Positions 1 to 5,167 of a stretch of 7,104 nucleotides of DNA are shown one piece after another; within the stretch, counting starts at the first letter, position 1, and the number at the start of each line of letters is the position of its first letter. Under the pieces are notes generated by a model. That model was not told where the DNA came from and made no database searches. It was given only the letters and a program-made list of their open reading frames with translations. The DNA is from an uncultured Bacteroidaceae bacterium (lineage in GTDB: Bacteria > Bacteroidota > Bacteroidia > Bacteroidales > Bacteroidaceae). Location of the stretch: NCBI GenBank assembly GCA_934364765.1, contig CAKRMO010000057.1, positions 1 through 7,104 on the forward strand, in the 5' to 3' direction. The translations under genes were made by a program, and so were the position numbers.

Positions 1-231
1 GCCATAAACCACCGTCCGCTTGGGCATGGAATCTATCACAGCCGCCTTGTCCCACAACTTGTGAAGCCCTGTCCCGGCAAGCACACTTTCGTCCATCCTT
101 TCGGGATGGTCAACAACGTTGAGCATATCCTTGTAAACAGGCTCAAACGAAAGTTCCTGCCGTGTGCCGCAGGAACACGCCAGCGCTGCGGCAAGCAAAA
201 CCAACGCCCAAGCCTTCGCAGCCGCCCTCAT
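1..231 (-). CDS. Putative lipoprotein, partial (C-terminus off the left edge)
   Basis: The minus strand is open from an ATG at 231-229 to the window edge, giving the first 77 residues of a longer protein. It begins MRAAAKAWALVLLAAALACS, with a basic n-region, a hydrophobic core and a cysteine (C19, or less likely C21) fitting a signal peptidase II lipobox, so it is probably a membrane-anchored lipoprotein. No acidic residues follow the cysteine closely, so there is no obvious Bacteroidetes surface-export signal. The mature part seen is soluble and mixed in charge (e.g. VYKDMLNVVDHPERMDES). I do not recognise a family and the visible part is too short to assign a function. Its ATG overlaps the TGA of the upstream lipoprotein gene as ATGA, implying one operon with translational coupling; that overlap is why this start was chosen. 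Confidence 0.72.
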   Translation of the reverse strand, partial: MRAAAKAWALVLLAAALACSCGTRQELSFEPVYKDMLNVVDHPERMDESVLAGTGLHKLWDKAAVIDSMPKRTVVYG

Positions 232-725
232 CTCTTCTTCGGATAAAACGCAAGCCTCTTTTTCGTGGCACGGCTTACAACCACAAGCGAGTCATCGTCA
301 ATGCCCTTAACGTCCACCGTATCGTTTCCGCCTACGACGAGCAGTCCGTTGCTTATCGACAATTTGGCATTAAAAGTTTTCAGGAGCGAAAGGTTATAAG
401 CCTTAACCACCACAGGCCCGTCCCTGCCCATGCGCTTCGTAACGGCAAAACTGTCGCCTTCCGCCACGTAGCCGTAAAATTCCCCATAGCCTTCCTCGTC
501 ATCCTTGTCCATCAAAAGCGTGTCCCCGCCGTTTGTCAGAATGCAGAGAGTGCTCATGCCGCTTTCCAAAGCCACGCCATAAACCGTGGAGTCGGCAGCA
601 ACAGCCGCAGAATCTTTTTGGGGCGTTTCAGCCGGCGCAGCCGCAGGTTTCTTCCCGCCGTTGCAGCACGCCAGCATTAAAACCGCCGCCGCAAGAAACA
701 AGATAACAGAAATTGAGTGTTTCAT
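228..725 (-). CDS. Putative lipoprotein of unknown function
   Basis: This encodes 165 residues starting MKHSISVILFLAAAVLMLAC. The lysine/histidine n-region, hydrophobic stretch and cysteine pair at C20-C21 make a type II signal peptide, so the product is probably a periplasm-facing lipoprotein. An Ala/Pro-rich linker (about residues 25-45) follows, then a small globular region of about 120 residues. It looks beta-rich, with alternating short hydrophobic strands (TLCILTNGGDTLLM, SFAVTKRM, LSISNGLLVVGGNDTVDV) and an acidic patch DKDDEEGYGE. It ends in a basic tail, YPKKR. I do not recognise the family and infer no activity. It is the first gene of a leftward operon, overlapping the next lipoprotein gene by ATGA. 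A Bacteroidetes-type promoter lies 26 bases upstream of its ATG. Confidence 0.8.
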   Translation of the reverse strand: MKHSISVILFLAAAVLMLACCNGGKKPAAAPAETPQKDSAAVAADSTVYGVALESGMSTLCILTNGGDTLLMDKDDEEGYGEFYGYVAEGDSFAVTKRMGRDGPVVVKAYNLSLLKTFNAKLSISNGLLVVGGNDTVDVKGIDDDSLVVVSRATKKRLAFYPKKR

Positions 726-750
726 AATCCATTTGTCTTTGTAAACCCTG

Positions 751-781
751 CAAATTTAGAACATTCCAACCAAGCCGCCAA
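751..781 (-). promoter_or_regulatory. Candidate promoter for the lipoprotein operon
   Basis: Read on the minus strand, 758-751 is TAAATTTG, an exact match to the Bacteroidetes -7 consensus TAnnTTTG. A TTGG at 781-778 lies 19 bases upstream and could serve as the -33 element (consensus TTTG). Transcription would start near 745, leaving a leader of about 20 bases before the ATG at 725. The element match is visible; promoter activity is inferred. Confidence 0.55.
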
Positions 782-802
782 TTATTTAATGCGGATTATT
801 CC

Positions 803-810
803 TATCTTTG
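803..810 (+). promoter_or_regulatory. Candidate promoter for the TSCPD gene
   Basis: TATCTTTG matches the Bacteroidetes -7 consensus TAnnTTTG. I see no clear TTTG -33 element at the expected 19-base distance; that area (780-790) is AT-rich. Transcription starting a few bases after 810 leaves a leader of roughly 15-20 bases to the ATG at 832. This also argues against translation starting at any codon upstream of 832. The 12-mer CTATCTTTGCAC (802-813) recurs at the flippase promoter. Confidence 0.55.
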
Positions 811-831
811 CACCACAAAGCACCAATTATC

Positions 832-1086
832 ATGCACAAGACATACACAACAACAGGCACTTGCTCAAAACAAATAGATTTTGACATAGACAACGAGGGT
901 AAAATAAGAAACCTGCGCTTTCTCGGAGGCTGTTCGGGAAACACCCAAGGCATTGCGAGCCTTTGCGAGGGAATGAACGCCGCAGACGCGGCAAAAAGGC
1001 TGAAAGGGATACGCTGCAAGGACAAGCCCACAAGCTGCCCCGACCAGCTTGCAAACGCCATTCTGGAAGCATTGGGCGAAAAGTGA
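832..1086 (+). CDS. TSCPD-domain protein (TIGR03905-like, four-cysteine family)
   Basis: This encodes 84 residues, full length for the small stand-alone TSCPD family. Visible signatures are the N-terminal TGTCSKQIDF segment, the central FLGGCSGNTQGI motif and the C-terminal PTSCPDQLANAI motif that gives the domain its name. Cysteines fall at residues 11, 34, 45, 62 and 69; four of them (probably 11, 34, 62 and 69) match the four-cysteine pattern and could bind a metal or be redox active. The same domain occurs at the C-terminus of B12-dependent ribonucleotide reductases, but the stand-alone proteins have no established function, and none is claimed here. The ATG at 832 was chosen because it follows the promoter at a suitable distance and gives the usual family N-terminus. 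The gene appears monocistronic, divergent from the lipoproteins and convergent with dnaG. It is probably cytoplasmic, with no signal peptide. Confidence 0.88.
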   Translation: MHKTYTTTGTCSKQIDFDIDNEGKIRNLRFLGGCSGNTQGIASLCEGMNAADAAKRLKGIRCKDKPTSCPDQLANAILEALGEK

Positions 1087-1096
1087 ATACAACCGC

Positions 1097-1142
1097 GCAA
1101 TCCGCGCCGCTTGTGGCAAAAACCACAAGCGGCGCGGATTGC
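1097..1142. terminator. Perfect 20-bp inverted repeat, probable bidirectional terminator
   Basis: Arms at 1097-1116 and 1123-1142 are exact reverse complements over 20 bases, with the 6-base loop CAAAAA. The stem is GC-rich in the middle (core CCGCGCCGCTTG). It starts 10 bases after the TSCPD stop and lies 20 bases beyond the dnaG stop, between convergent genes, so it could end or protect both transcripts. Neither side carries a T-tract, so it is not a classical intrinsic terminator; termination is inferred from structure and position. Confidence 0.6.
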
Positions 1143-1150
1143 TCTAACAG

Positions 1151-1172
1151 GCTTTCCTGCTGTCAGGAAAGC
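1151..1172. repeat. 9-bp hairpin spanning the dnaG stop codon
   Basis: GCTTTCCTG (1151-1159) pairs perfectly with CAGGAAAGC (1164-1172) across the 4-base loop CTGT. The dnaG stop codon (1165-1163, minus strand) lies at the loop edge, so the last codons of dnaG form one arm. No T-tract follows. Together with the larger hairpin beside it, this would give the dnaG mRNA two stacked 3' stem-loops, which may stabilise its end or halt transcription. Confidence 0.45.
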
Positions 1173-3145
1173 ATCACGCGCCCCCCGGCCTGCTCTGCCA
1201 GCGCCACCTCTATCCTCTTCATGTCGTTGTAACGCTTCATGAGTTCCGCCGACTTGTCGTCATCATTGGCCACTTCGGGCTTTGCAAGCTCCGCAAGCAC
1301 ACGGTTGGCCTCCTCCTCTACATAGGCAAGCTTGTAGTCCGTCAACGCCACCGACACCACCTCGCCTATTTTATCCTCTATCTTCCCTATATTGTCCTGT
1401 TCCCTTTTTGTAAGCTGGTATTTCTCGCTTTCAAGCATTGCCGCCGCCTTGCTTATGTTCTGGTCGGGATGGTAAAGGAAATACTTGCGCGGCGAGAAAT
1501 CCGGCTCATGAGAATGTGCCGCCGCCTCGCTCATAATCTGCCGGTATTCCTGTGAGGAAAATTCAAGATTGTCGGCATCGAGACTGTATTTCACCAAATC
1601 TATCACGTTCATTTGGCGCACCCCGTCTTCGGTGTTCACCTGACCAACCTCAAGGCTGCCGTAAAGCAATACAAACTTCATTATTATATTCTCGAACTTA
1701 CGCGATTTTCCCGGCGGCGTTTCCGCCACAGCCTCCGCCGCACCGCCGTGGGAATCCGTCCCAACCGTCGGTCCGCTGTCGGCATGCCGTTCCTCGTCTG
1801 CCGCCTTTTCGCGCATTTCCTCGCGCCGGCGTTCCGCCAGCTTCTCACGCTTCACCTTTGTTACCGCATCCAGGAGCAGAGCCTCGTCAACATTCATCGT
1901 CTGGCTGCATTCCTTTACGTACATGGAGCGGAGTATTTTGTCCGGGATAAGCGATATGCTCGTCACCATATTGTCTATGAGCGAAGCGCGGCTGACAGGA
2001 TCGTCCGCGCTGTCCTCCATGAAAAGCTTTGTCTTGAAGCGTATGAAATCCGTCTGGTGGCTGTCGATATACAGGCGGTATTCCTGCGCGTTGTGCTTGC
2101 GGGCGAAACTGTCCGGGTCGTCTCCGTCGGGAAGCAGAAGCACCTTAACGTTCATCCCTTCCGCCAGCAGCATATCTATTCCGCGTATAGAGGCTTTTAT
2201 GCCTGCGCGGTCGCCGTCATACAATACGGTTATGTTGTTCGTGAACCGGCGTATAAGGCGAATTTGCCCTGGCGTGAGCGATGTGCCTGAGGATGCCACA
2301 ACGTTCTTTATGCCGCTTTGGTGCATTGAAATCACGTCCGTGTAGCCCTCCACCAGAAAGCAGCGGTCCTCTTTCTGTATGTCGCGCTTTGCCACAAAGA
2401 TGCCATACAGCTCGCTGCGCTTGTTGTATATTTCCGACTCGGGCGAGTTTACATACTTTGCGGTCTCCTTGTCGGTTTTCAGCACCCTGCCGCCAAACGC
2501 CACCACCCTGCCCCCCACGGTGTGCACGGGGAATATCACACGTCCCGAAAAGCGGTCAATCAGCCTGCCGTCATCGCGCTTGTAGCAAAGCCCGGTCTTC
2601 AGGATATACTCTTCCTTGAAACCCTTGGCGAGGGCGGCGTTGGCAAACGCTGTGCGTTCCTTCTGGCAATATCCCAAGCCGAACTCGCGTATTGTGTCAT
2701 CGCGAAAGCCACGGCTGCGGAAATACTGCATTCCAATTGCGATGCCGTCGGCGTGGTTATGGAGAATATCCTGAAAATACTTTGCCGCCCAATCGTTGAG
2801 CACAAACATACTTTCGCGCACGTTCTCCGCCTCGCGCTCCTCGTCGGTCATTTCCTTTTCGCGTATCTCTATATGGTATTTCCTCGCAAGCCAGCGCAAG
2901 GCTTCGGGGTACGAAATCTGCTCGTGTTCCATGAGGAAATGAACCACATTGCCGCCCTTGCCGCACGAGAAGCACTTGCAGATGCCACGCGCCGGCGACA
3001 CGTAGAACGACGGGGTTTTCTCGTCATGAAAGGGGCAAAGCCCGCGATAGTTCACCCCGGCGCGGCGAAGCGTCACAAATTCCGACACGACCTCCACAAT
3101 GTTGGCCGTGTCCATTATTTTCTGTATTGTTTCCCTGTCAATCAC
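1163..3145 (-). CDS. dnaG: DNA primase DnaG
   Basis: DnaG makes the short RNA primers for lagging-strand and origin DNA synthesis, working with the DnaB helicase at the fork. From GTG at 3145 the protein has 660 residues. It shows the N-terminal CHC2 zinc finger (CPFH at 37-40, CFSC at 58-61; ligands C37, H40, C58, C61), then the RNA polymerase core. The TOPRIM fold has the acidic motif EGYTDV (E266, D270), YDGDRAG (D310, D312) and LPDGDDPDS (D343, D345), all catalytic metal-binding acids present. A charged linker rich in R, E and A (about 431-482) leads to a helical C-terminal region (483-660) in the position of the helicase-binding domain. The GTG start gives VIDRETIQKI, the usual DnaG N-terminus. 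An in-frame ATG at 3379 would add 78 non-family residues and lies upstream of the likely promoter. The gene stands alone rather than in an rpsU-dnaG-rpoD operon. Confidence 0.96.
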   Translation of the reverse strand: MIDRETIQKIMDTANIVEVVSEFVTLRRAGVNYRGLCPFHDEKTPSFYVSPARGICKCFSCGKGGNVVHFLMEHEQISYPEALRWLARKYHIEIREKEMTDEEREAENVRESMFVLNDWAAKYFQDILHNHADGIAIGMQYFRSRGFRDDTIREFGLGYCQKERTAFANAALAKGFKEEYILKTGLCYKRDDGRLIDRFSGRVIFPVHTVGGRVVAFGGRVLKTDKETAKYVNSPESEIYNKRSELYGIFVAKRDIQKEDRCFLVEGYTDVISMHQSGIKNVVASSGTSLTPGQIRLIRRFTNNITVLYDGDRAGIKASIRGIDMLLAEGMNVKVLLLPDGDDPDSFARKHNAQEYRLYIDSHQTDFIRFKTKLFMEDSADDPVSRASLIDNMVTSISLIPDKILRSMYVKECSQTMNVDEALLLDAVTKVKREKLAERRREEMREKAADEERHADSGPTVGTDSHGGAAEAVAETPPGKSRKFENIIMKFVLLYGSLEVGQVNTEDGVRQMNVIDLVKYSLDADNLEFSSQEYRQIMSEAAAHSHEPDFSPRKYFLYHPDQNISKAAAMLESEKYQLTKREQDNIGKIEDKIGEVVSVALTDYKLAYVEEEANRVLAELAKPEVANDDDKSAELMKRYNDMKRIEVALAEQAGGRVMLS

Positions 3146-3204
3146 TGTCTTTTGGCGAGTTTTAGTTTGCCGCTTTTCATGAATTTTATCTTGTCTATGC
3201 ACAT
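3142..3204 (-). other. Possible 20-codon leader ORF overlapping the dnaG start
   Basis: Within the presumed dnaG leader, ATG at 3204-3202 opens a short frame reading MCIDKIKFMKSGKLKLAKRQ and ending at TGA 3144-3142. The stop overlaps the proposed dnaG GTG (3145-3143) as GTGA. A second in-frame ATG at 3180 would give 12 residues. The peptide is lysine-rich. If translated, it would deliver ribosomes to the weak GTG start and could couple or limit dnaG expression. The overlap is seen; translation is inference and the frame could be chance. Confidence 0.25.
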
Positions 3205-3317
3205 CCCCGTCCCTGCCCCCAGCCACGCTGTTATGCCCCGGCGATGAAACGCCGCGCTTCGAGCCGGTTGCCGGCTTGGGTTTGCCCTTGCACCTGCGCC
3301 ACGCCCCAACGGGAATA

Positions 3318-3347
3318 CAAAGATAGTGATTTGAAACCACCCGCAAA
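3318..3347 (-). promoter_or_regulatory. Candidate dnaG promoter
   Basis: On the minus strand 3325-3318 is TATCTTTG (-7 consensus TAnnTTTG) and 3347-3344 is TTTG, a full -33 match with an 18-base spacer. This is the best-formed promoter in the window. Transcription would start near 3311, giving a leader of roughly 165 bases to the GTG at 3145. The leader contains a small hairpin, AGCCGG/CCGGCT, at 3262-3276. Its position supports starting dnaG downstream rather than at the ATG at 3379. Confidence 0.6.
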
Positions 3348-3426
3348 AACAAAGCCGCCTGCAAATGCCCCGGCCGCACAATGCGTGTTTCGGAAAACGC
3401 GCCTCATGACTTGCACGAAAAACCAT

Positions 3427-3570
3427 GTCTGATGTGGAAAAAACTACATAGGACACAGGAAAAATTATGTCTGATATAATTTAAATTACATCAGACCTTT
3501 TTTCGCCATTTGCAAACACCAGAAAAACAAGAGCTTACAAAACGACTTTCAAAATAGGTAAACATCTGAC
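3427..3570. repeat. Cluster of GTCTGATGT-like repeats, possible operator sites
   Basis: Four related 9-mers occur in 144 bases: GTCTGATGT at 3427-3435 and GTCTGATAT at 3469-3477 on the plus strand, then ACATCAGAC at 3488-3496 and ACATCTGAC at 3562-3570, which are the inverse (the last with one mismatch). The first two are direct repeats starting 42 bases apart, about four helical turns; the second and third form the near-palindrome. Location upstream of both divergent genes suggests a regulator binding region, but no regulator gene is in the window and this is inference. Confidence 0.35.
3469..3503 (+). terminator. AT-rich near-palindrome followed by six T, terminator-like
   Basis: Positions 3469-3482 and 3483-3496 are reverse complements at 13 of 14 positions (GTCTGAT...ATCAGAC ends, AATTTAAATT centre). 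CTTTTTT follows at 3497-3503. As plus-strand RNA this is a stem-loop with a U-tract, the form of an intrinsic terminator. No plus-strand gene lies just upstream, so it may instead be an operator, insulate the flippase from upstream transcription, or end an unseen small RNA. Confidence 0.4.
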
Positions 3571-3633
3571 ATTCTGCCTGTTGCACTTTTCCGCCTCATG
3601 GTGTCAAAAAAGTGCCGTTTGCACGAAAAAAAC

Positions 3634-3641
3634 TATCTTTG
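3634..3641 (+). promoter_or_regulatory. Candidate promoter for the flippase-glycosyltransferase operon
   Basis: TATCTTTG matches the Bacteroidetes -7 element. It sits only 8 bases before the ATG at 3650, so the transcript would be nearly leaderless. The nearest TTTG upstream (3618-3621) leaves a 12-base spacer, too short for the usual -33 element. The words TTTGCAC at 3618-3624 and 3638-3644 form a direct repeat 20 bases apart. Confidence 0.5.
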
Positions 3642-3649
3642 CACACAGT

Positions 3650-5167
3650 ATGCCAGGCAACAGCACCAATTCAACGGCAAGCAGCCCCCAACGCGGGGCT
3701 TACGGCAAGATTTTGAAGTACACCGGTCTTTTTGGCGGCGTACAGATGTTGCAGGTGCTTATCTCCGTTGTGCGCAACAAATGCGCCGCAATTTTCATAG
3801 GGCGCGTGGGGATTGGCATCACCGACATACTGAACCGCACCACCGATATGTTCTCCGCCCTCACCAACCTCGGGCTGCCGCTCAGCGGAGTGAGGGAGAT
3901 TTCGGCGCAGCAAGCGTCGGAGAACCGCGAGAAAGTGCTTTCGTCAATAACCACGATAAGGCTGTGGTGTATGATGACGGGGCTGTTTGGAACTGTTATA
4001 TGCGCCATTCTGTCAGAGCCTGTAAACAGGTACTTTTTCGCCTCCACCCTGCCCCAAGGTTTCATAGCCCTCGTCTCCCCTGTCGTGTTCATGATGGCGG
4101 TTTACGGGGGCGAGGTGGCGATACTCAAAGGCACGCGAAACCTCAAGCGGCTTGCATCGGTTTCCGTAATCGGCTCGATGGTCTCGCTGTGCGCAACTGT
4201 TGCGCTTTATGTCTCTTTCGGCATCGACGGCATACCGTGGGCGTTGCTCGCCGGCACACTCGCCCTGCTTGTGCCTGCACTCCTTACAACCCGGAAGATA
4301 TTTCCTTGGAACAGGGCTGTGTTCTCCATCTCCCGACTTCGTGCAGGAAAGGCGTTGCTGGCACTTGGCGTGTCATACGTGGCGGCGGGATTTGCCGGAA
4401 CAGGGGCTGAAATGGCGGTAAGGGCGTTCATAGCCGGCGCAAAAGGCTCGCTGGGCGATGTGGGCATATACGCTTCGGGCTTCGTGCTGTGCGTAACCTA
4501 CACAAGGCTTGTTTTCGTGGCAATGGATGCGGACTATTTTCCGAGACTGTCGGCCGTGGCGCAAAACAAGGCGGAAAGGGACGCCGTTGTATCGAGGCAG
4601 ATAGACGTTTGCGTGCTCATGATGGCACCGATGCTCGTGGCGTTCATAATGTTTCTGCCCATTGCCGTAAGAATTTTGTACAGCCCGGAGTTTATGGGGG
4701 CTGTGGGAATGTGTCTCGGGGCTGTGGGCTACCTGTTTGCAAAGGCAGTAATCGCGCCGATAGAATACATTCCGCTCGCCAAGGGAGACTCGATGACGTA
4801 TTTCGCTATGGAACTGGCATACGACGTTATCTTTGTGCTGCTTGTCATTGGCGGCTACAGCCGGTGGGGACTTGAGGGCGCGGGTATGGCGCTCACCGCC
4901 TCATATTTGCTCGACCTGACAATGGTGCTTGCCATATACCGCAGGATTTACGGCTACGCCATTGCGCCAGGCACACTGAAGATAATCCTTGCGCAGGCCG
5001 CCATTGTGGCTGCCGCATTGGCGGCGTTTGTTTCGGGCTACGGAATTATACAATATATAATAGGTGCGGCGTTGCTCGCGCTCTCCGCATTTTTCAGCAT
5101 AAGGAAACTTAACCTTTCATGGAAGCAAATAAGACAGACATTGCGAAGCCGCAAAGCGGGGAAGTGA
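3650..5167 (+). CDS. Polysaccharide flippase (Wzx/PST, MOP superfamily)
   Basis: The protein has 505 residues and is strongly hydrophobic, with roughly 12-14 membrane segments (for example about 26-46, 107-122, 136-155, 170-190, 195-213, 273-292, 320-345, 389-430, 446-484). This matches size and topology of oligosaccharide flippases that move lipid-linked glycan units across the inner membrane. Family-like features are the N-terminal KILKYTGLFGGVQMLQVLIS, the cytoplasmic loop DMFSALTNLGLPLSGVREIS, and FPRLSAVAQNKAER near residue 300. The ATG at 3650 was chosen because it follows the promoter; an upstream in-frame ATG at 3581 precedes the promoter and would add 23 residues unlike the family. 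The end overlaps the following glycosyltransferase by 49 bases, or by 4 if that gene starts at GTG, so the two are one operon. The exact glycan (O-antigen, capsule or other) cannot be told. Confidence 0.88.
   Translation: MPGNSTNSTASSPQRGAYGKILKYTGLFGGVQMLQVLISVVRNKCAAIFIGRVGIGITDILNRTTDMFSALTNLGLPLSGVREISAQQASENREKVLSSITTIRLWCMMTGLFGTVICAILSEPVNRYFFASTLPQGFIALVSPVVFMMAVYGGEVAILKGTRNLKRLASVSVIGSMVSLCATVALYVSFGIDGIPWALLAGTLALLVPALLTTRKIFPWNRAVFSISRLRAGKALLALGVSYVAAGFAGTGAEMAVRAFIAGAKGSLGDVGIYASGFVLCVTYTRLVFVAMDADYFPRLSAVAQNKAERDAVVSRQIDVCVLMMAPMLVAFIMFLPIAVRILYSPEFMGAVGMCLGAVGYLFAKAVIAPIEYIPLAKGDSMTYFAMELAYDVIFVLLVIGGYSRWGLEGAGMALTASYLLDLTMVLAIYRRIYGYAIAPGTLKIILAQAAIVAAALAAFVSGYGIIQYIIGAALLALSAFFSIRKLNLSWKQIRQTLRSRKAGK

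Larger units (their letters stand above)
3146..3649. other. Divergent region between dnaG and the flippase, no gene seen
   Basis: About 500 bases without a convincing protein gene; the open frames here lack family features. The left part (3146-3311) is the GC-rich dnaG leader, followed by the dnaG promoter. From about 3420 to 3560 composition turns AT-rich, with runs of A and T, the 28-base near-palindrome and the GTCTGATGT-like repeats. The right end holds the flippase promoter. No tRNA, mobile element or CRISPR-like structure was seen. Confidence 0.6.

Noticed and set aside
162..680. Plus-strand open frame of 172 codons across the lipoprotein genes
   Set aside because: The minus-strand frames have signal peptides, an ATGA junction and a promoter; this one is arginine/histidine/alanine-rich in the way of a reverse-strand shadow.
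1613..2290. Long plus-strand open frame (225 codons) inside dnaG
   Set aside because: It is antisense to the well-conserved polymerase core and C-terminal half of dnaG, has no recognisable domain, and is expected from GC-rich codon bias on the opposite strand.
2522..3247. Long plus-strand open frame (241 codons) opposite the dnaG N-terminal half and leader
   Set aside because: It mirrors the zinc-finger and core region of dnaG, shows no family motif, and has no promoter or start context.
3146..3379. N-terminal 78-residue extension of DnaG from ATG 3379
   Set aside because: The extension is unlike DnaG N-termini, and the ATG lies upstream of the likely promoter, so it would not be in the transcript.
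3469..3503. Palindrome as the terminator of dnaG
   Set aside because: dnaG is transcribed leftward from about 3311, away from this element, and its 3' end is near 1163.
3420..3580. Repeat cluster as the end of a transposon or a CRISPR array
   Set aside because: The 9-mers are few, unevenly spaced and in mixed orientation; there is no transposase, target duplication or regular spacer pattern in the window.
3598..4410. Second plus-strand frame overlapping the flippase start (270 codons)
   Set aside because: It is out of frame with the membrane protein, is rich in Arg, His and Cys, and has no hydrophobic segments or family match.
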